This document shows positions 18,877-26,762 of a stretch of DNA of 64,000 bases, in pieces. Position 1 is the stretch's first letter. The number at the start of each line of letters is the position of its first letter. The stretch comes from DATEAV01 sp964575425 (GTDB lineage: Bacteria; Chloroflexota; Anaerolineae; Anaerolineales; E44-bin32). The notes beneath the pieces were generated by a model that had not been told where the DNA came from, made no database searches, and saw only the letters and a list, made by a program, of their open reading frames with translations. The stretch lies in NCBI GenBank assembly GCA_964575425.1, contig CAZNRD010000003.1, forward strand, positions 1 to 64,000, given 5' to 3'. The translations under genes were made by a program, and so were the position numbers.

Positions 18877-20970
18877 TCAGCTGAGAGAGAACACAGAGCC
18901 GGTCGGGGTCTTGCGCACTTCGATGCGCGCCGGGAACGCGTCCTTGAGTTCGTCAAGATGCGTGATCACCAGGATCCGGTCGAAGTCGTCCTGAATGCTG
19001 TTGATGGCCGAAACCATATGTTCCCGTCCGCTGGCATCCTGCGTGCCGAAACCTTCGTCGATAAACAGGCAGCGCAGCTGTGTACCCGCACGCCGCGCCA
19101 GCAGCCGCGAGAGGGCAATGCGGATGGCGAAGTTGATGCGGAAGGCTTCGCCTCCCGAGTACATCTCGTACGGGCGGCTCCCGAGTTCGTCCGAGATGAT
19201 GATGTCCAGCGCCTCGCGCAGCTCGCCCGTCTTGATCTCCCGTTGGGTTTCAATGCGGACGTTCAGCCGGCCGTTCGTCATGCGCCCTAGCAGCTCATTG
19301 GCGGAGGCCTCAAGTTCAGGAACCACGGTCTCGATGATCATGGCTGGCACACCGCGTTTTCCGAAGGCTTCACGCAGGTCCTGCAGCAATCCCAGGTCTT
19401 CCGCCAACTTCTGCCTCTCCCGCAGCCGTTCGCTGCGCTGCCGCTCAAAGGCCTCGATGGCAGCCAACGTCTGTCGTACGCCACCCACGCGTTCATCGGC
19501 CATACGCTTCTCGAACCGCAGCCGCTCAAGGTCTTCTGCCCGCAAGGCCGCTGCCCGCAGCGCCTGTTCGACCGATTCGGCCTCCGCCTCCATTTGCGAC
19601 CGCGCCTGTCGGTCCTGCTCCAGCTCTCCGGCCCAGCGCGCAATGCGCTGCTCGGTCGCGAGGGTACGCTGCGCCGCCTCATCGGCCTGACCCAGAGCGG
19701 CGCTCAGTTCTCCTGCGCGCTTTTCCAGCACCGCGCGCTCGCGCAGCCTTTCGTTCAATCCCGCCATCTGCTGCCGTAGAGCTTCGACCTCGGCCTCCAG
19801 GTCCCGCATCCGCGCCTGATTGCCGCGATACTGCTCACGTCGGCGTTCGATCTCTGCCCGCAGCTCGTCCAGCAGCCGGTGCCGGTGTTCTTCCGTCAGG
19901 GGCTGGCCGCACGTCGGGCAGCTAGGCTCGGTGGCCGTCTCCAGCACCGACGCCCTCGCCTTCAGCGGCTCGGTCTCCGGTCCAAGATTCTGATTGATTC
20001 CCCGGAGGTGCGCGGCCTCCTCCGCCAGCGCCTTCACCCGCTGATTGATCTCATCGGCACGCGCCTGCAACTCCTCCAGACCAGCCAGCGCCTGCTTCAC
20101 CTGAGCGAGGGTCGCTGTCAACGCCGCGGCATCCGCCTGGCGTCGCAGCGACACGAGATCATGGTTGGCTTCGGCCAGTTCCTGCTCACGCCGGGTAATG
20201 CGCCGTGTGAGATCGTCGATCTGACGCTGCAGCCTCACCAACTGGCTGCGTGCCTGCTCCAGGCCGGCCCAGGTCTGCTCCGCGGCGGCCAGCCGCTCAC
20301 CGACCGAGCGCGCAGCCTCCTCCGCCTGGCCCAATTCCTCCTGATAGACCGGCCGCTGCGCCAGCTCGCGCTCAATCTCTTCCAGCCGACCCTCCAGCCG
20401 CTGGATGTCATCGCGGTATCGCTGCAGCCATCCTTTGGCTCGTTCCTCGAACACCTCCCATTGGCCCAGGCCGAGGATGTTCGACAGCACCTGCTTGCGC
20501 TGCGCCGGCGTCTTGGTGGTGAACTCGTCCGCTCGACCCTGCACCAGGAACGCCGAGTTGACAAAGGTGTCGTGGTCGATTCGGAGCAGCGCCTCGATCT
20601 TCTCCTGCGTGCCGCGCAGGGAAGGTTCGGAGAGCCCCCGCCAGCTTCCAGCCTGCTCGTCCCAGCCATGCAGCTCAAGTAAGGAGGCACCTCGCTTCCC
20701 GCCGCGGCGCTGGCGCACGACGCGAAAGCGCCGGCCGCCCAGATCGAAGGTCAGAACGACTCGCATTTCGCTCCGGCCCTGATGGATCAGCTCATCTGGC
20801 GAGTTGCTGCGCGCCCGTCCCCACAGCGCCCAGGTCATGGCGTCTAGCAGGGAGGACTTGCCCGCTCCGTTGGGGCCGCTCAGGCAGGCGATGTGAATCC
20901 CCTCCAGGTTGAGGGGCCCAGGGTCGCGGTAGGCCAGGAAGTTGTGAATTTCCAGCTCAACCGGTATCAC
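18877..20970 (-). CDS. sbcC: SbcC-like exonuclease subunit (SMC-type ATPase)
   Basis: A 697-residue SMC-like ATPase that with SbcD forms the Mre11-Rad50-type nuclease, which opens DNA hairpins and protein-blocked ends. The Walker A motif is GPNGAGKSS near the N-terminus, then a coiled coil, the zinc hook CPTCG (CxxC) in the middle, a second coiled coil, the signature YSGGEAFR and the Walker B motif LRCLFIDEGFG. It is shorter than E. coli SbcC (1048) but usual for this type. GTG 20970 overlaps the end of sbcD by 14 bp, the standard arrangement. The start lies only 28 bases from the N gap but is unaffected by it. Confidence 0.9.
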   Translation of the reverse strand: MIPVELEIHNFLAYRDPGPLNLEGIHIACLSGPNGAGKSSLLDAMTWALWGRARSNSPDELIHQGRSEMRVVLTFDLGGRRFRVVRQRRGGKRGASLLELHGWDEQAGSWRGLSEPSLRGTQEKIEALLRIDHDTFVNSAFLVQGRADEFTTKTPAQRKQVLSNILGLGQWEVFEERAKGWLQRYRDDIQRLEGRLEEIERELAQRPVYQEELGQAEEAARSVGERLAAAEQTWAGLEQARSQLVRLQRQIDDLTRRITRREQELAEANHDLVSLRRQADAAALTATLAQVKQALAGLEELQARADEINQRVKALAEEAAHLRGINQNLGPETEPLKARASVLETATEPSCPTCGQPLTEEHRHRLLDELRAEIERRREQYRGNQARMRDLEAEVEALRQQMAGLNERLRERAVLEKRAGELSAALGQADEAAQRTLATEQRIARWAGELEQDRQARSQMEAEAESVEQALRAAALRAEDLERLRFEKRMADERVGGVRQTLAAIEAFERQRSERLRERQKLAEDLGLLQDLREAFGKRGVPAMIIETVVPELEASANELLGRMTNGRLNVRIETQREIKTGELREALDIIISDELGSRPYEMYSGGEAFRINFAIRIALSRLLARRAGTQLRCLFIDEGFGTQDASGREHMVSAINSIQDDFDRILVITHLDELKDAFPARIEVRKTPTGSVFSLS

Positions 20971-22042
20971 GGAACACTTCCTCAGCCTTGGCCAGCAGNN
21001 NNNNNNNNNNNNNNNNNNNNNNNNNNNNNNNNNNNNNNNNNNNNNNNNNNNNNNNNNNNNNNNNNNNNNNNNNNNNNNNNNNNNNNNNNNNNNNNNNNTC
21101 AATCGGCTGCAGGGCTGCCAGCGCGGCCGCGGCGGGATCTTCCTGGCCGCGCGCATCCACACGAATGGTGCGGAACGGTCGCGCCGCCACCGGGACGAAC
21201 TCCCAGCGCGTGGCTTCGCGCTCCAGTTCAACCCAGCAAAAGCCTTTGACCTCCTCTTCCTCACCGAAGTCGATGCGTTCCAGCGAGCCGCTGTAGACCA
21301 GCGGCGGATAGCCCCCGGGGTTGAGGTCTTGATGTCGGTGGATGTGACCCAGGGCCACGTAGTCCCACGCCCCGTCTGCCAGCGTCGATCTCAGAACGGC
21401 CACATCCCGCCCCAGCATCACCGATCTCTCCGACCCCAGCCGGGCCTCGGCCACGGTGAAGTGACCGGCGAGCAGGCGGGGCATCGAGTGCGCCGCTGCC
21501 TCTTCAGCCAGGCTGCGCAGCACGACGTTCACCGCCTCTGCCAGCGCGCTCTCCAGCTCCTCGATCGACTTCCCTTGATGCTCCTCACGCGCCAGCAGGC
21601 GACCGCGCATCGGATACGGAACCCAGGCCAGATACAGCAGACCACGGCGCGTGCGGACCACCCGACCTTCGGCCTTGTGGCCGACGATCACGCCCGGCAC
21701 GTCCAAAGCCCGGAAGATGTCGACGCTGCTGGCCTTGGAAGGCATGGCCGGCATGTCGTGATTGCCCACCAGCAGCAGCGTGGGCATGGCATCGGCTAGG
21801 CGCTTGATGCGCTGCGCGAACTCCCGCTGCTGCGTCGGTTCGGGGTCCCTATGCTTGAACGCATCGCCGGCGAAGACGGCCAGGTCCGCTTCGTGCGCGA
21901 TGGCGTAGTCGATCACCTCATCCAGCCGCGCCAGGAAGTCCCGCACTCGCGTCGACGTCCCGGTGGCCGGGTCCAGGCGACCGTAGTTCTCCATGCCAAT
22001 GTGGACGTCGGCGAAGTGCAGCACGCGGATCGACTCAGGCAT
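20957..22042 (-). CDS. sbcD: SbcD-like exonuclease subunit, interrupted by an assembly gap
   Basis: A metallophosphoesterase nuclease, partner of SbcC. The five phosphodiesterase motifs are visible: FADVHIG, AGDAFKHRDP, LVGNHDMPA, LLAGHFTV and LGHIHRH. The N-terminal part runs from ATG 22042 to residue 315 (ALAALQPI); then 100 Ns follow; the gene resumes with LLAKAEEVFRDTG and stops at 20957. The true length is unknown because a 100-base N run is usually a placeholder. If the placeholder length is kept, the frame stays open, giving 361 residues, which is close to the family norm. It overlaps sbcC by 14 bp. Confidence 0.88.
   Translation of the reverse strand: MPESIRVLHFADVHIGMENYGRLDPATGTSTRVRDFLARLDEVIDYAIAHEADLAVFAGDAFKHRDPEPTQQREFAQRIKRLADAMPTLLLVGNHDMPAMPSKASSVDIFRALDVPGVIVGHKAEGRVVRTRRGLLYLAWVPYPMRGRLLAREEHQGKSIEELESALAEAVNVVLRSLAEEAAAHSMPRLLAGHFTVAEARLGSERSVMLGRDVAVLRSTLADGAWDYVALGHIHRHQDLNPGGYPPLVYSGSLERIDFGEEEEVKGFCWVELEREATRWEFVPVAARPFRTIRVDARGQEDPAAAALAALQPIXXXXXXXXXXXXXXXXXXXXXXXXXXXXXXXXXXLLAKAEEVFRDTG
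20999..21098. other. Assembly gap (100 N)
   Basis: A run of exactly 100 undetermined bases inside the 3' part of sbcD. This is the conventional size for a scaffold gap of unknown length, so distances across it should not be trusted. Confidence 0.95.
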
Positions 22043-22048
22043 CGCCCC

Positions 22049-22445
22049 TCACCGCCTCAGCCACCACCCCGGCCCCGACGACGGTCGATAATCCGCCAAT
22101 CGGTCCAGCAAGGCCCCTGGTTCCTCCTTGATACACCGCCGGGGAATGATCCTTATCATGCATGACGCCCTCGGCGCGAGCCTGGTCGAGCATCGCTTCG
22201 ACCCCACGATGACAAGCCCATCAGATGGGCATGAGCCACTTCCAGCGTGCTGAAGCCTTCGGGGGTGATTCCGATCACGGGACTTCCGGCCTGACACGCG
22301 GAATCGGCCAGTGCCCGCTGCCAAAGATAAGCACATGTCCCCATGAGGCCAACCCACAGCCCATGGCGCGGGCCGCCTCCAGGTGCCGCGCCCGGATGAC
22401 GTCGCTCGAACCGCAGTAGACACACACCTGCCGCAGCCCCGTCAT
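22049..22445 (-). pseudogene. LOG-family (cytokinin riboside 5'-monophosphate phosphoribohydrolase-like) pseudogene
   Basis: Three fragments of one LOG-type protein appear in order in three frames. First, from ATG 22445 (overlapping the stop of the upstream gene), VCVYCGSS followed by HLEAARAMG and HVLIFGSG, the family N-terminus; this frame stops near 22270. Next, in another frame, SACQAGSPVIGITPEGF and EVAHAHL, the family middle part. Last, in the 22049 frame, EPGALLDRLADYRP, the family C-terminus. The central PGGxGTxxE active-site region is missing. I read this as a gene inactivated by frameshifts and a deletion, caught between sbcD and the HIT-GNAT gene. Confidence 0.7.
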
Positions 22446-23389
22446 CCAACCACCGTTTCCTCGAGGGCAAGTTCCAGCTCCAATTCATCCCTCACGGGGA
22501 TGCCGTGCGCTCCTACCTCGGCGATGCCTGGCTTGAGCCCGCGGCTGACCTGGATGGCCCCAACATGGAGCGCCGCCAGACGAAAGCCGCGCCGCTGGTA
22601 GAAGCGTTGTGCCTCGACGTTGTCATTGGTCGTGATCAGCCACAAGCGGCGACAGCCGGCTTGGCGCGCTGCCTGCTCCACGGCTCGCAGAAGCGCTGTG
22701 CCGATCCCTCGGCCCTTCTCCAGCGCATCAAGCGTAACCAGCTCGCAGCCTGTCTCATCCAGGTGGTAGGTGGCCAGACCGACGCGCCCGGTCTCACGCC
22801 AGGCCACCAACCCCGGAAGGTTCCGCACATCGTGCAGCCGGCCACGGCTCACCACCTGCGGCCCTCCCCAACGAACGGTCACCAAGTCGGCTGCCCACGC
22901 CCGGTCGCTGTCTGCAAGCGGCTCGATGCTGACCACGCTCCCTGGCTCGCTTCGTTGCTCCAGGCTGGAGCGCCGGATGCCCTCCGCGACAACGTCGAGT
23001 TCCCGCCGGCTGGGCTGGCTGCGCGGCTTCGTTCGCCGCAGCCCGAAGCCGTCCCCGCTGTGGCGGGGCAGCACATGCAGGTGCACGTGGAAGACCTTCT
23101 GCCCCGCGGCCCGACCGTCGGCCAGGTAGAGGTTCACCCCCTCGCAGCGCAGGCCCGATCGACACAGCGCCATCGCCAACCGGCGCGCAACGGCGAACAT
23201 CCGCGCACCACTGACCTCCGAGAGTCCCTCCAGGCCCTGGCTGTGCTCATTGGGGACCACCAGCACATGCCCCTCGTTCACCGGCATGATGTCCATGAAT
23301 GCCGTCACCAGATCGTCGTGGTGCACCAGGCTCGCCTCAGCTCGCCCCTCGACAATCCGACAGAACACACATGCTGGGTCGCGCGCCAC
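22442..23389 (-). CDS. HIT-domain/GNAT acetyltransferase fusion
   Basis: A 315-residue two-domain protein. Residues 1-115 are a HIT-family nucleotide hydrolase/transferase: CVFCRIVEG at the start and the histidine triad HVHLH (H101, H103, H105) followed by VLPRH. Residues about 155-300 are a GNAT acetyltransferase: the acetyl-CoA signature is GRGIGTALLRAVEQAA, then RRLWLITTNDNVEAQRFYQRRGF. Both domains look intact. The GTG start at 23389 follows GGAGGATC; the open frame extends 70 codons further upstream but without domain features. The fusion suggests coupled nucleotide- and acetyl-dependent chemistry on one metabolite, which is inference. Read-through as two separate genes is excluded by the uninterrupted frame. 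Confidence 0.82.
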   Translation of the reverse strand: MARDPACVFCRIVEGRAEASLVHHDDLVTAFMDIMPVNEGHVLVVPNEHSQGLEGLSEVSGARMFAVARRLAMALCRSGLRCEGVNLYLADGRAAGQKVFHVHLHVLPRHSGDGFGLRRTKPRSQPSRRELDVVAEGIRRSSLEQRSEPGSVVSIEPLADSDRAWAADLVTVRWGGPQVVSRGRLHDVRNLPGLVAWRETGRVGLATYHLDETGCELVTLDALEKGRGIGTALLRAVEQAARQAGCRRLWLITTNDNVEAQRFYQRRGFRLAALHVGAIQVSRGLKPGIAEVGAHGIPVRDELELELALEETVVG

Positions 23390-23620
23390 TTTCGATCCTC
23401 CCGCGTCCTGCCGCCGAGGAAACCACAACTCGGGTGACAAGGCAAGGGCACCCCGTCCGTCCCAACCTTTAGTCCCGCCAGTAAGCACGTGATGCCTCCT
23501 TCGCCTGCCAGCCAGGCGCGAGGGTTCGCGTTCTCGTTGCCTCCTGAGCGACCACGACAACGCGAAGCTCGCTGCCAACGCCCCCCCGGAGGGCCTCATC
23601 TGGGAGATGCACAGACGCGG

Positions 23621-23647
23621 AGAGCCGGGGACGCCAACCCCGGCTCT
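23621..23647. other. 10-bp perfect hairpin
   Basis: AGAGCCGGGG, a 7-nt loop and CCCCGGCTCT. On the plus strand it is followed within four bases by TAAGGAGGAG rather than a U-tract, so it looks less like a terminator than like a structured leader or protein site. Confidence 0.5.
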
Positions 23648-23718
23648 CGTCTAAGGAGGAGAAGAGAATCCGCCCTTCCGACGTTACTATAGCCTGGAGG
23701 CCTTCCCGACCGCTGGTC

Positions 23719-23750
23719 GGAATCCCTATGCGAAATCTACGGAATCCCTA
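23719..23750. repeat. Direct repeat GGAATCCCTA x2
   Basis: Two identical 10-base copies start 22 bases apart (23719-23728 and 23741-23750), i.e. about two helical turns, some 100 bases upstream of the permease -10 element. This spacing is typical of tandem regulator binding sites. Confidence 0.45.
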
Positions 23751-23846
23751 CGTCGCCCCTGACGTTGGTACCATGAAAGGCACCTCGCCGGGATCCCCCA
23801 GGGCATCGCCGCGCATAGCACGACTGTGCCCGGTCACCCCCGGGGG

Positions 23847-23852
23847 TATAAT
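23847..23852 (+). promoter_or_regulatory. -10 element of the lactate permease gene
   Basis: A perfect TATAAT 24 bases before the ATG, giving a predicted leader of about 17 nt. No convincing -35 hexamer is present, which fits an activator-dependent promoter using the upstream direct repeats. Confidence 0.5.
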
Positions 23853-23876
23853 CGCCGCGCCTTCCTCGGAGCCCCG

Positions 23877-25418
23877 ATGCTCGTCGACTGGACCCTGGCT
23901 CTCGTACCACTCCTGGTCATCGTCGTTCTCATGGTTCGCTTCCGTTGGGGCGCGGCGCGAGCCGGGCCTGCCGGCTGGCTGGTCGGCGTTGCCCTGGCGG
24001 TGCTCCGCTTCGGCGCTGGCCTTGAGATCCTTGCCCAGGCCCAGGCCAAGGCTTCCTTCCAGGCATTCGACGTGTTGATGATCGTCTGGGGTGCGTTCCT
24101 TCTATACCGCGTGGTGGAAGAGGCCGGCGCCATCCGTCTCCTCGGCGAAGCACTTCCCCACTTGACGCGCGACCGCGGCCTGCAGGCCCTCCTCATTGGC
24201 TGGGCTTTCGCCTCCTTCCTGCAGGGCGTAGGCGGCTTTGGCGTGCCCGTCGTGGTGACGGCTCCGATCCTCCTCGGCCTCGGCTTTTCCCCGCTCACTT
24301 CCGTCCTTATTCCCTCTGTCGGCCACTCGTGGTCGGTCACCTTTGGCTCCCTTGCCTCTTCGTTTCAAGCGCTGATTGCTGCTACGGGCTTGCCGGGCGA
24401 AAGCATGGCGGCTTCGTCGGCCCTGCTGCTGGGCCTGGCAGGCCTCCTGTGCGGCGTGCTGGTCAGCTACCTCGGAGACGGATGGTGCGGCCTTCGCCGC
24501 CTGATGCCGGTTGTGATTGTGCTGGGAGCAGCGATGGGTTCGGTTCAGTTCTGGCTGGCCACGCACCGCCTGTGGAACATTGCTGGTTTTGGGGGCAGCC
24601 TGGCCGGGTTGGTGGTGGGACTACTGTTGGCTCGAGTGCGCCACAACCGTCGATCTCCCTCACACTCTCCCGCCGACGTCAGATCGGTCTGGTTGGCATT
24701 GTCCGGGTACCTGGCCCTGATCGCCATCACTTTGATCGTCCAGCTCTTCCCACCGGTGCACGCAACACTGAGCCGAGCCGTCCTTGAGCTGTCGCTGCCG
24801 GCAGTGACAACCACTCGAGGCTTCAGCACGCCGGCCGAGGAGGCCCTGCGTCTCTATCCCCTGCGCCATGCCGGGGCCGTCCTCGTCCTGGCATCCCTGG
24901 TGGCCTACCTCATCTTCCGCCGCGCCGGATGGTTTCATCCTGGCGCAGTCCAGCGCGTTCTCCTGGGAACAGCCCGCGGCGTGTTGCCCTCCAGCCTGAG
25001 CATTGTCTCCATGGTGTCCCTGGCCGTCGTCATGACCTATGCCGGTATGACGGACGTTCTCGCGACGGGCCTGGCACAGGCGGCCGGGCCCACGTTTCCT
25101 CTCATGGCACCGTGGATCGGGGCTTTGGGCGCGTTCGTCAGCGGTTCGAATACCGGCTCCAACTTGCTCTTCGCCATGCTGCAGCTGCGCACCGCGGAGC
25201 TGCTCAAATTCAGCCTGCCATGGGTGCTGGCCGCCCAGACGGCCGGCGGCGCGGTCGGTTCGGTGGTCGCTCCCACCAAGATCGTTGTCGGCGTCAGCAG
25301 CGCGGACCACACCGTCGAGGAAGGCGAGGTTATGCGCCACCTCCTCGTCTATACCGCCGTGCTGACCGCCGCCATCAGCTTGATGGCCTCGATCGCCATC
25401 TGTCTCAACATTCCATGA
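23877..25418 (+). CDS. L-lactate/glycolate permease (LctP/LldP family)
   Basis: A 513-residue integral membrane protein with about 13 hydrophobic segments that takes up lactate or glycolate with protons. The conserved family stretches LQGVGGFGVPVVVTAPIL, SVGHSWSVTFGSL and the C-terminal ISxxSNT-like segment GAFVSGSNTGSNLLFAMLQ are present, as is the last cytoplasmic segment APTKIVVG. ATG 23877 is preferred to an upstream ATG because the first helix (LALVPLLVIVVLMV) starts right after it and the -10 element lies between the two. Its stop overlaps the start of a 60-residue membrane peptide (ATGA). A D-2-hydroxyacid dehydrogenase follows. Confidence 0.88.
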   Translation: MLVDWTLALVPLLVIVVLMVRFRWGAARAGPAGWLVGVALAVLRFGAGLEILAQAQAKASFQAFDVLMIVWGAFLLYRVVEEAGAIRLLGEALPHLTRDRGLQALLIGWAFASFLQGVGGFGVPVVVTAPILLGLGFSPLTSVLIPSVGHSWSVTFGSLASSFQALIAATGLPGESMAASSALLLGLAGLLCGVLVSYLGDGWCGLRRLMPVVIVLGAAMGSVQFWLATHRLWNIAGFGGSLAGLVVGLLLARVRHNRRSPSHSPADVRSVWLALSGYLALIAITLIVQLFPPVHATLSRAVLELSLPAVTTTRGFSTPAEEALRLYPLRHAGAVLVLASLVAYLIFRRAGWFHPGAVQRVLLGTARGVLPSSLSIVSMVSLAVVMTYAGMTDVLATGLAQAAGPTFPLMAPWIGALGAFVSGSNTGSNLLFAMLQLRTAELLKFSLPWVLAAQTAGGAVGSVVAPTKIVVGVSSADHTVEEGEVMRHLLVYTAVLTAAISLMASIAICLNIP

Positions 25419-25597
25419 ACCACTCCGACCTCTCCCCAGGCGACCGACGCCTGCTGCGCCAGGCCCTGGCCTTCCTCCTCATGCTCCTGCCCTCTGCTGT
25501 CCTCGCCTTCCTGCAGCCTTTCCCGCCCGGCGTTCTGTCTCTGGCCGCGCTCGCGGTCGTCGCGCTCGCCATGCTTCTGGCGCTCTCCAACCCATGA
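25415..25597 (+). CDS. 60-residue membrane peptide coupled to the lactate permease
   Basis: A small protein that begins at an ATGA overlap with the permease stop codon, so it should be made by translational coupling. It has a polar start (MNHSDLSPGDRRLLRQ) and two closely spaced hydrophobic helices (ALAFLLMLLPSAVLAFL and LAALAVVALAMLLAL). The layout recalls small accessory subunits of secondary transporters, as in the DUF485- or YhdT-like peptides next to symporters. I do not recognise the family. A role in permease assembly or stability is inferred from position only. Confidence 0.6.
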   Translation: MNHSDLSPGDRRLLRQALAFLLMLLPSAVLAFLQPFPPGVLSLAALAVVALAMLLALSNP

Positions 25598-25657
25598 GAA
25601 GGATATCCCGCATATCCCACACGAATCCCACATCTGCGTCCCATCCCCCGCGTGATG

Positions 25658-25663
25658 TACAAT
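25658..25663 (+). promoter_or_regulatory. -10 element placing a leaderless start at the dehydrogenase gene
   Basis: TACAAT ends 7 bases before the ATG of the next gene, so the transcript should begin at or next to that ATG. No Shine-Dalgarno sequence is present. This supports a leaderless mRNA. Confidence 0.45.
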
Positions 25664-25670
25664 CCATCCC

Positions 25671-26684
25671 ATGGCCGACGTCCCTGTACTGATCACCCTG
25701 CCATTTCCCGCGCCGATCATTGAGCGCCTGCAGACGGTCTCACCTCGATTGAGGATTCATGTCCACCCGACCAACAAGGCTTCCGACCTGCCGGCCGATC
25801 TCCTCCCGGACGTTGAGATCCTCTACACCCATCGGGCGCTTCCAGATCCCGAGTCGGTCCCCAACTTGCGCTGGATCCAGTTTCACTTCGCCGGCATCGA
25901 TCACACCGAACAGCACCCCCTGCTCAAGACGACCGCGCAGATCACCACTCTCAGCGGCGCGGCGATGACCCAGGTGGCCGAGTTCGTCCTCCTATGCTTG
26001 CTCGCGCTGGGGCACCGTCTGCCCGCCATCCTGGCAGACAGATCCAAGAAGCGCTGGTCCGACGACCGCTTCGACCGCTACCGGCCGCTGGAGCTGCGTG
26101 GCAGCACGGTTGGCCTGGTGGGCTACGGCAGCGTAGCGCGCGAAGTGGCGCGCCTGTGTCGCGCCTTCGGTGCCACCGTCCTGGCCACCAAACGCGACCT
26201 GATGCACCTCGAGGACACCGGGTACGCGGCTGAGGGACTGGGCGACCCGCAGGCACAACTGGTCGAGCGCCTTTACCCACCACAGGCACTGGCCTCCATG
26301 GCCGCACTGTGCGATTTCCTCGTCGTCGCTGTGCCCCTGGCCCCGGAGACGCGCGGCCTGGTCGGCAGACGTGTCCTCGCCCAGATGAAGCCTACAGCCT
26401 ACCTGATCGACATCTCTCGCGGCGGCGTCATCGATCACGGCGCCCTGGTCGAAGCGATCAGCGAGAAGCGCATCGCCGGCGCCGCGCTTGACGTCTACCC
26501 GGTCGAACCCCTGCCGGAGAACAGCCCGCTGTGGGACCTCCCCAACACCATCCTCACCCCGCACATCGCCAGCGCCTCGGGCGCATACTACGAACGAGCG
26601 GCCGCTCTGTTCGCCGAGAATCTGCAACGATACCTGGCCGGACAGCCCCTGCTCAACCTCTATCAGCCCGAACGCGGCTACTGA
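25671..26684 (+). CDS. D-2-hydroxyacid dehydrogenase
   Basis: A 337-residue NAD(P)-dependent dehydrogenase that interconverts 2-ketoacids and D-2-hydroxyacids. The Rossmann motif is GLVGYGSVAREVARL (about 145-159); the catalytic Arg is in DISRGGVIDHGALV, the Glu in DVYPVEPLPE and the His in TPHIASASG. A stretch of about 25 extra residues (about 180-205) after the nucleotide site is typical of one subgroup. Position after a lactate/glycolate permease and before a HAD phosphatase suggests glyoxylate/glycolate or D-lactate metabolism, by inference. The ATG has no ribosome site but a -10 hexamer directly upstream. Confidence 0.9.
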   Translation: MADVPVLITLPFPAPIIERLQTVSPRLRIHVHPTNKASDLPADLLPDVEILYTHRALPDPESVPNLRWIQFHFAGIDHTEQHPLLKTTAQITTLSGAAMTQVAEFVLLCLLALGHRLPAILADRSKKRWSDDRFDRYRPLELRGSTVGLVGYGSVAREVARLCRAFGATVLATKRDLMHLEDTGYAAEGLGDPQAQLVERLYPPQALASMAALCDFLVVAVPLAPETRGLVGRRVLAQMKPTAYLIDISRGGVIDHGALVEAISEKRIAGAALDVYPVEPLPENSPLWDLPNTILTPHIASASGAYYERAAALFAENLQRYLAGQPLLNLYQPERGY

Positions 26685-26762
26685 GACCTCACCGATGCCC
26701 CTCCCCCGCACCTCCCATGGCCAGACCTTGCCGCACGCACTGCGCCTCTGTTCTCCCCTGCC

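Larger units (their letters stand above)
23390..23876. other. Divergent intergenic region with hairpin, repeats and a -10 element
   Basis: These 487 bases separate the minus-strand HIT-GNAT gene from the plus-strand lactate permease gene. They contain a strong hairpin and a pair of direct repeats (annotated separately), a short inverted repeat CCGACC-GCT-GGTCGG near 23706-23720, and TATAAT at 23847-23852, 24 bases before the permease ATG. One frame-3 stretch (23493-23654) is open and protein-like but lacks any usable start codon. Confidence 0.5.

Noticed and set aside
19879..20682. A 267-residue plus-strand open frame
   Set aside because: Antisense to the conserved coiled coil and zinc hook of sbcC; no motif or ribosome site.
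22156..22488. A 110-residue minus-strand open frame as a gene of its own
   Set aside because: Its middle matches only the central part of the LOG family; with the neighbouring frames it is better read as fragments of one broken gene.
23493..23654. An open, protein-like stretch of about 53 codons containing GLIWEMHRRGEPG
   Set aside because: It has no ATG, GTG or TTG at the beginning and overlaps a strong hairpin; only an internal ATG (MHRRGEPG, 15 residues) could start it. I could not support it as a gene.
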